Shown here piece by piece: positions 59,438-64,000 of a DNA stretch of 64,000 bases. The notes under the pieces were generated by a model. The model made no database searches. It was not told the DNA's origin and was given only the letters and a program-made list of their open reading frames with translations. The stretch's first letter is position 1. Every line of letters begins with the position of its first letter. The translations under genes were made by a program, and so were the position numbers. Origin of the DNA: Streptomyces sp. PTY087I2 (GTDB lineage: Bacteria; Actinomycetota; Actinomycetes; Streptomycetales; Streptomycetaceae); assembly GCF_001687325.1 (NCBI RefSeq), contig NZ_LZRD01000009.1:186001-250000 (forward strand). Direction: 5' to 3'.

Positions 59438-61264
59438 CTAGAACGCGGCCTCGTCCAGCTCCATGAGCGAGTTGTCGATCGACTCGGCGAGCGCGCGCTC
59501 GGTCGAGACGCCCGGCAGGACGTTCGCGGCGAAGAACTTCGCGGCGGCGATCTTGCCCTGGTAGAAGGGCACGTCCTTCGCGGAGGCGGTCGGCAGCTTC
59601 TCGGCCGCCACGGCCGCGCCCTTGAGCAGCAGGTAGCCGACGACGACATCGCCGGAGGCCATCAGCAGGCGGGTCGTGTTGAGACCGACCTTGTAGATGT
59701 TCTTGACGTCCTCGCCGGTCGCGGTCAGGTCGGTGATCATCGTGCCGACGATCGCCTCCAGGTCCACGGCGGCCTTGGCGAGCGAGTCCAGCGCGGGGGC
59801 CAGCTCCTCGTTGCCCTGGGCGCCCGCGAGGAACTTCTTGATCTCCTCGGAGAGCGTGTTGAGCGAGGCGCCCTGGTCGCGGACGATCTTCCGGAAGAAG
59901 AAGTCCTGGCCCTGGATCGCGGTGGTGCCCTCGTAGAGGGTGTCGATCTTGGCGTCCCGGATGTACTGCTCGACCGGGTACTCCTGGAGGTAGCCGGAGC
60001 CGCCGAAGGTCTGGAGCGACTGCGCGAGCTGCTCGTAGGACTTCTCGGAGCCGTAGCCCTTCACGATCGGCAGCAGCAGGTCGTTGAGGCCGTTCAGCGC
60101 CTTGGCGTCTTCGCCCGCGGCCTCCTGCTCCTGGATCGCGTCCTGGACGGAGGCGGTGTACAGCACGAGGGAGCGCATGCCCTCGGCGTACGCCTTCTGC
60201 GTCATGAGCGAGCGGCGCACGTCGGGGTGGTGCGTGATGGTGACCTTGGGCGCCGTCTTGTCCATGAAGTTCGCCAGGTCCGGACCCTGGACGCGCTCCT
60301 TGGCGTACTCCAGGGCGTTCAGGTAGCCCGTGGAGAGGGTGGCGATGGCCTTCGTGCCGACCATCATGCGGGCGAACTCGATGATGCGGAACATCTGGCG
60401 GATGCCGTCGTGCTTGTCGCCGATCAGCCAGCCCTTGGCGGGGTGCTGGTCGCCGAACGTCATCTCGCAGGTGTTGGACGCCTTGAGGCCCATCTTGTGC
60501 TCGACGTTCGTCGCGTACACGCCGTTGCGCTCGCCCAGCTCGCCGGTCGTCCAGTCGAAGTGGAACTTCGGGACCATGAAGAGCGAGAGGCCCTTGGTGC
60601 CCGGTCCCGCGCCCTCGGGGCGGGCCAGCACGTAGTGGATGATGTTCTCGGACATGTCGTGCTCGCCCGAGGTGATGAAGCGCTTCACACCCTCGATGTG
60701 CCAGGAGCCGTCCTCCTGCTGCACGGCCTTCGTCCGGCCGGCGCCGACGTCCGAGCCGGCGTCCGGCTCGGTCAGCACCATCGTCGAGCCCCACTGCTTC
60801 TCGACGGCGATCTCCGCGATCTTCTTCTGCTCCTCGTTGCCCTCCTCGAAGAGGATGCCGGCGAAGGCCGGGCCGGAGGAGTACATCCACACGGCCGGGT
60901 TCGAGCCGAGCAGCAGCTCCGCGTAGCCCCAGATCAGGGAGCGGGGGGAGGTGGTGCCGCCGATCTCCTCGGGCAGGCCCAGACGCCAGTACTCGGAGTC
61001 CATGAAGGCCTGGTACGACTTCTTGAAGCTCGCCGGGACCGGAGCGGTTTTGGTCTCCGGGTCGAAGACCGGCGGGTTGCGGTCGGCGTCGGCGAAGGAG
61101 TCGGCGAGCTCGTTCTCCGCGAGGCGGGCGATCTCTTCCAGGATGCTCTTCGCGGTGTCGACGTCCATCTCACCGAACGGACCGGTGCCGTACACCTTGT
61201 CGCGCCCGAGGACCTCGAACAGGTTGAACTCGATGTCGCGGAGATTCGACTTGTAGTGCCCCAT
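59438..61264 (-). CDS. Large acyl-CoA dehydrogenase (FadE5-like)
   Basis: A 608-residue FAD enzyme of the long FadE branch that oxidises medium and long fatty acyl-CoAs. N-terminal extra helices ([20 protein letters not shown]), middle domain with [18 protein letters not shown], and C-terminal domain with [21 protein letters not shown] and [13 protein letters not shown]. About 220 residues longer than ordinary acyl-CoA dehydrogenases because of an additional C-terminal helical domain. SD GGAG 7 nt before the ATG. Long upstream leader with a TACCCGTCAGTA element. Confidence 0.94.
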   Translation of the reverse strand: MGHYKSNLRDIEFNLFEVLGRDKVYGTGPFGEMDVDTAKSILEEIARLAENELADSFADADRNPPVFDPETKTAPVPASFKKSYQAFMDSEYWRLGLPEEIGGTTSPRSLIWGYAELLLGSNPAVWMYSSGPAFAGILFEEGNEEQKKIAEIAVEKQWGSTMVLTEPDAGSDVGAGRTKAVQQEDGSWHIEGVKRFITSGEHDMSENIIHYVLARPEGAGPGTKGLSLFMVPKFHFDWTTGELGERNGVYATNVEHKMGLKASNTCEMTFGDQHPAKGWLIGDKHDGIRQMFRIIEFARMMVGTKAIATLSTGYLNALEYAKERVQGPDLANFMDKTAPKVTITHHPDVRRSLMTQKAYAEGMRSLVLYTASVQDAIQEQEAAGEDAKALNGLNDLLLPIVKGYGSEKSYEQLAQSLQTFGGSGYLQEYPVEQYIRDAKIDTLYEGTTAIQGQDFFFRKIVRDQGASLNTLSEEIKKFLAGAQGNEELAPALDSLAKAAVDLEAIVGTMITDLTATGEDVKNIYKVGLNTTRLLMASGDVVVGYLLLKGAAVAAEKLPTASAKDVPFYQGKIAAAKFFAANVLPGVSTERALAESIDNSLMELDEAAF

Positions 61265-61369
61265 GGGAAGGCTCCGTAATCAATAGCAGTGGCGCCACAG
61301 CGCCCCGGGGAGTGATGCGGGTCGGGCGACAGGCAGGCGTGGGTCTATCAGCTGACCTCTCCGATGATG

Positions 61370-61384
61370 CTACCCGTCAGTAAT
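61370..61384. promoter_or_regulatory. Possible TetR-type operator upstream of fadE
   Basis: CTACCCGTCAGTAAT: TAC/GTA half-sites around six bases, about 105 nt upstream of the FadE start and near where its promoter should be. The dyad is imperfect. Confidence 0.4.
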
Positions 61385-61432
61385 AAGGCGCAACCCCTCA
61401 AGCCGTAGATGTGTCCGATTACTCTTTGCGGC

Positions 61433-61900
61433 ATGTACGGCTACGACCAGAACCCTGGTGCTCAGCAGCAGATGGGTCAGATGGGCCAGATGGGTCAGAT
61501 GGGCGGCGGCTACGGGGAGCAGCCGCTGTATCCCGAACCGTCGCCGCCCTCCCTGGCCGACGCGGTCCGGGCCTTCACCACCGGCTCCCTCTCCGCCGAG
61601 GACTTCCAGCAGGTCTTCGCGACGTCGAAGGTCTACTGCCCGCGCGGTGACAACCCCGGCTTCCTGGCGCTGCACAACACGCAGCAGCCGGTGATCCCGA
61701 TGTTCACCACGCTCAAGGAGCTGCGGCGGTACGCGGGCAAGGAGTCGAAGTACTTCGTGATCACCGGGGCCGAGGTGATCGACCTCCTGCCGACGGGCTA
61801 CGGCTTCGTCCTGGACATGGAGGGCGATCACCGGATGGTCTTCGACGCCAAGGCCGTCGAGCAGATGGTCGACTTCGCGATGCGCCGTATGTATGGGTAG
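61433..61900 (+). CDS. SseB N-terminal-domain protein
   Basis: 155 residues. A Gln/Met/Gly-repeat leader (about 9-26, MGQMGQMGQ from 9-nt repeats) is followed by an SseB-like domain (SLADAVRAFTTGSLSAEDFQ; TQQPVIPMFTTLKELRRY; LPTGYGFVLDMEGDHRMVFD). SseB-type proteins occur as accessory or type VII-linked proteins in actinobacteria; function is not known here. The ATG at 61433 begins MYGYDQNPG; no clear SD. Divergent from fadE. A strong hairpin follows. Confidence 0.85.
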   Translation: MYGYDQNPGAQQQMGQMGQMGQMGGGYGEQPLYPEPSPPSLADAVRAFTTGSLSAEDFQQVFATSKVYCPRGDNPGFLALHNTQQPVIPMFTTLKELRRYAGKESKYFVITGAEVIDLLPTGYGFVLDMEGDHRMVFDAKAVEQMVDFAMRRMYG

Positions 61901-61943
61901 GGATTCGCTGTCCGTACGTCGCTGACTTGCGGTTTCTTCTGTC

Positions 61944-61982
61944 GGGCGAGGGCCCGCGCCGGCTCGGCGCGGGCCCTCGCCC
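61944..61982 (+). terminator. 18-bp hairpin after the SseB gene
   Basis: GGGCGAGGGCCCGCGCCG pairs perfectly with CGGCGCGGGCCCTCGCCC around a GCT loop, about 45 nt past the stop. Confidence 0.85.
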
Positions 61983-62076
61983 TGTCGCGTCCGACCTCCG
62001 GGAATGCGCGACACCTTGCAGGATGTTCATTATTCAACTAAATTGATTCCAGAACACTCGCCCGGAGGTGGCCCCC

Positions 62077-63033
62077 ATGCCCGCAGTGACTGTCGACAAC
62101 CCGCTGACCCTGCCCAAGGTGGCCGCTTCGGGTGACGCCGCGGCCCGTCCCGTGCTCGCCGTCACGACCGCGCCCACCGGCTTCGAGGGCGAGGGCTTCC
62201 CCGTCCGCCGCGCGTTCGCGGGGATCAACTACCGGCACCTCGACCCGTTCATCATGATGGACCAGATGGGTGAGGTGGAGTACGCGGCGGGGGAGCCGAA
62301 GGGCACCCCCTGGCACCCGCACCGCGGCTTCGAGACCGTGACGTACCTGATCGACGGAACCTTCGTCCACCAGGACTCCAACGGGGGCGGCGGCACCATC
62401 GAGAACGGCGACACCCAGTGGATGACCGCCGGCTCGGGCCTGCTGCACATCGAGGCCCCGCCGGAGTCGCTCGTCATGTCCGGCGGCCTCTTCCACGGCC
62501 TCCAGCTCTGGGTGAACCTGCCCAAGGCCGACAAGATGATGAACCCGCGCTACCAGGACATCCGCGGCGGCGAGGTCCAGCTCCTCGCCTCCCCGGACGG
62601 CGGTGCGCTGCTCCGGGTCATCGCCGGTGAGCTCGACGGCCACCAGGGCCCGGGCATCACCCACACCCCGATCACGATGATCCACGCCACCGTCCGGCCC
62701 GGCGCCGAGGTGACCCTGCCGTGGCGCGAGGACTTCAACGGCCTCGCGTACGTCCTGGCCGGGCGCGGCACGGTCGGCGCGGAGCGCCGTCCGGTCGCCA
62801 TGGGCCGGACCGCGGTCTTCGGGGCCGGTGGTTCGCTGACCGTCCGCGCGGACGAGCGGCAGGACGGCCACACCCCGGATCTGGAGGTCGTCCTCCTCGG
62901 CGGCCGCCCGATCCGGGAGCCGATGGCCCACTACGGGCCGTTCGTGATGAACAGTCAGGCCGAGCTGAAGCAGGCCTTCGAGGACTTCCAGGCCGGCCGC
63001 CTGGGCACGGTCCCCGCGGTCCACGGCATGTGA
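62077..63033 (+). CDS. Pirin family protein
   Basis: A 318-residue bicupin. N-terminal cupin with the pirin metal site: DPFIMMDQMGEVEY, WHPHRGFETVTYLIDG (two His; about residues 82-98) and HIEAPPES. C-terminal cupin ends in GRPIREPMAHYGPFVMNS. Pirins act as Fe(II) redox-sensitive regulators or quercetinases. The ATG at 62077 has GGAGGT 7 nt upstream; a GTG three codons earlier is not preferred. An AT-rich dyad (TTCAACTAAATTGA, about 62034-62047) upstream looks like a MarR-type operator. The stop is followed by a strong terminator. Confidence 0.93.
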   Translation: MPAVTVDNPLTLPKVAASGDAAARPVLAVTTAPTGFEGEGFPVRRAFAGINYRHLDPFIMMDQMGEVEYAAGEPKGTPWHPHRGFETVTYLIDGTFVHQDSNGGGGTIENGDTQWMTAGSGLLHIEAPPESLVMSGGLFHGLQLWVNLPKADKMMNPRYQDIRGGEVQLLASPDGGALLRVIAGELDGHQGPGITHTPITMIHATVRPGAEVTLPWREDFNGLAYVLAGRGTVGAERRPVAMGRTAVFGAGGSLTVRADERQDGHTPDLEVVLLGGRPIREPMAHYGPFVMNSQAELKQAFEDFQAGRLGTVPAVHGM

Positions 63034-63050
63034 CGATCCGTCACCCGTAC

Positions 63051-63082
63051 GGGGGGCGTCGGCGGGCTCGCCGACGCCCCCC
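63051..63082 (+). terminator. Perfect 14-bp hairpin after the pirin gene
   Basis: GGGGGGCGTCGGCG pairs with CGCCGACGCCCCCC around a GGCT loop, 17 nt past the pirin stop and just before the next gene's start. Confidence 0.85.
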
Positions 63083-63098
63083 GTGATCGGCTGGGAGG

Positions 63099-64000
63099 GT
63101 GCCCGCTTCCAAGCCCTTCCTGCCCGAGAGCGCCCGCCGCACCGCCGCCTGGTGCGGTGTCGTCCTGCTCGTGGTGGGCGTCGCCGCCGTCGCGATCTGG
63201 CTGGTCGTCGCCCTCAAGACCGCGGTCACCCCGGTGCTGCTGGCCCTGCTCGGCACCGCGCTGCTCGGTCCCGTCCACCGGTGGCTCGTCGCGCGGCGCC
63301 TGAACCGCTCGCTGGCCGCGGGGCTGACCTGTGCCGCGCTGGTCGCGGTGGTCGGCGGCGCCGGGTACATCGTCGTCACCGCCCTCGTCGACTCCGGCGA
63401 CCAGATCGTCGCCTCGCTCAAGGACGCCGGCCAGTGGGTCGTGGACCATCTGGACATCGCCGGGGCCACGGACGTCGACAGCCTGGCCGACAACGCGAAG
63501 AGCCTGGTCGAGAAGTTCGGGGCGAGCGCGGCGGGCGGGCTGCTCAGCGGCATCAGCCTGATCGGTTCGCTGGTGGCGACCAGTGTGCTGGCCCTGCTGC
63601 TGACGTTCTTCTTCCTGCGCGACTCGGACCGGGCGGTGAACCTGGCCCACACCGTGGCCCCGCGCGGCACGGGGGACCTGGTGGAGGCCATGGGGCGGCG
63701 GGCGTTCGAGGCCGTCGAGGGCTTCATGCGCGGCACCACGTTCATCGCCCTCATCGACGCCGTGTGCATCACGGTGGGCCTGCTGATCCTGGACGTGCCG
63801 GGGGCGGTGGGGCTCGGCGCGCTGGTCTTCGTCGGCGCGTACATCCCGTACCTGGGGGCGTTCCTCTCCGGCGCGGTGGCGGTGCTGGTCGCGCTGGCCG
63901 ACCGGGGGTTCGTGATCGCCCTGTGGGCGCTGGGGGTGGTCCTCGCGGTCCAGGTGCTGGAGGGCCATGTGCTCCAGCCGATGATCCAGAGCCGTACGGT
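63099..64000 (+). CDS. AI-2E family permease, 3' end outside window
   Basis: At least 300 residues of a multi-helix transporter of the AI-2E (TqsA-like) family. Helices: VVLLVVGVAAVAIWLVVAL, VTPVLLALLGTALLGPV, LAAGLTCAALVAVVGGAGYIVV. The hydrophilic DQIVASLKDAGQWVVD loop follows, then LLTFFFLRDSDR, GFMRGTTFIALIDAVCITVGLLIL, GALVFVGAYIPYLGAFLSG and VLEGHVLQPMIQS. Those final Pro and Gln motifs are the family hallmark. Proposed substrates vary (AI-2, ions); unknown here. GTG at 63099 is the first possible start after an in-frame TGA at 63084, and the GGGAGG is too close, so a downstream start is possible. Confidence 0.88.
   Translation, partial: MPASKPFLPESARRTAAWCGVVLLVVGVAAVAIWLVVALKTAVTPVLLALLGTALLGPVHRWLVARRLNRSLAAGLTCAALVAVVGGAGYIVVTALVDSGDQIVASLKDAGQWVVDHLDIAGATDVDSLADNAKSLVEKFGASAAGGLLSGISLIGSLVATSVLALLLTFFFLRDSDRAVNLAHTVAPRGTGDLVEAMGRRAFEAVEGFMRGTTFIALIDAVCITVGLLILDVPGAVGLGALVFVGAYIPYLGAFLSGAVAVLVALADRGFVIALWALGVVLAVQVLEGHVLQPMIQSRT

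Overview
The window is chromosomal DNA of a Streptomyces or very close relative. The evidence is very high GC content with strong third-position GC bias, GTG and occasional TTG starts, tightly coupled ATGA/GTGA gene junctions, mycobacterial/streptomycete-type fhaA-fhaB-PP2C genes, two branched-chain keto-acid dehydrogenase operons, a Bpa-type proteasome activator and an AfsR-like SARP regulator. Three perfect 14-bp copies of the Streptomyces parS palindrome (4564, 26801, 50543) indicate the origin-proximal core of the linear chromosome. No IS element, prophage, CRISPR array or biosynthetic cluster is visible. At both edges a gene is cut: a PP2C phosphatase on the left and an AI-2E-type permease on the right.

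Layout. 1-3.0 kb: signalling operon fhaA-fhaB-PP2C on the minus strand, whose usual downstream partners (cell-shape genes and PknA/PknB kinases) would lie off the left edge. 3.3-9 kb: tRNA-Leu(CAG), a gamma-butyrolactone-receptor-like TetR protein, parS, a divergent azoR/HxlR pair, and DUF2252, J-domain and rhodanese genes. 9-19.5 kb: aerobic phenylacetate catabolism, with paaABCDE, paaN and a divergent TetR regulator, plus an acyl-CoA dehydrogenase. A translationally coupled DUF5819-HTTM-RNA methyltransferase trio sits between paaA and paaN. 19.5-28.9 kb: an Lrp regulator divergent from the first bkd operon (E1a, E1b, E2), then molybdenum-cofactor genes (MobA-like fusion, MoeA with a repeat-rich N-terminus), a K+ channel and a quinone oxidoreductase.

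29-41 kb: proteasome activator Bpa, a PadR-controlled ABC exporter, a Pro/Ala/Ser-rich secreted membrane-anchored protein, two divergent Ser/Thr kinases (one with a PASTA domain), an APH-fold kinase, a flavin-reductase-like protein and a DosR-like response regulator. 41-45 kb: second bkd operon. 45-64 kb: a K15-type DD-peptidase, a GntR-MFS pair, a mycothiol-type enzyme, a nitrilase-family amidase, parS, an NHL/thioredoxin protein, a DUF4232 lipoprotein, a 997-aa AfsR-like SARP, an M18 aminopeptidase, a Uma2 protein, a FadE-type acyl-CoA dehydrogenase, an SseB-domain protein, a pirin and the AI-2E permease.

How the genes may work together. The central stretch is a catabolic block feeding CoA thioesters (phenylacetate ring epoxidation, branched-chain keto acids, acyl-CoA dehydrogenation) into central metabolism and into fatty-acid or polyketide starter units. 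One inverted repeat, ACCGA-N4-TCGGT, occurs in the paaA promoter, the paaN/tetR intergenic region and the bkdR/bkdA intergenic region. It suggests that one TetR repressor ties aromatic and branched-chain catabolism together. This is the most testable unreported-looking link in the window. The DUF5819-HTTM pair is the best candidate for an undescribed system, because the HTTM fold is related to vitamin-K-dependent carboxylase but no substrate is obvious.
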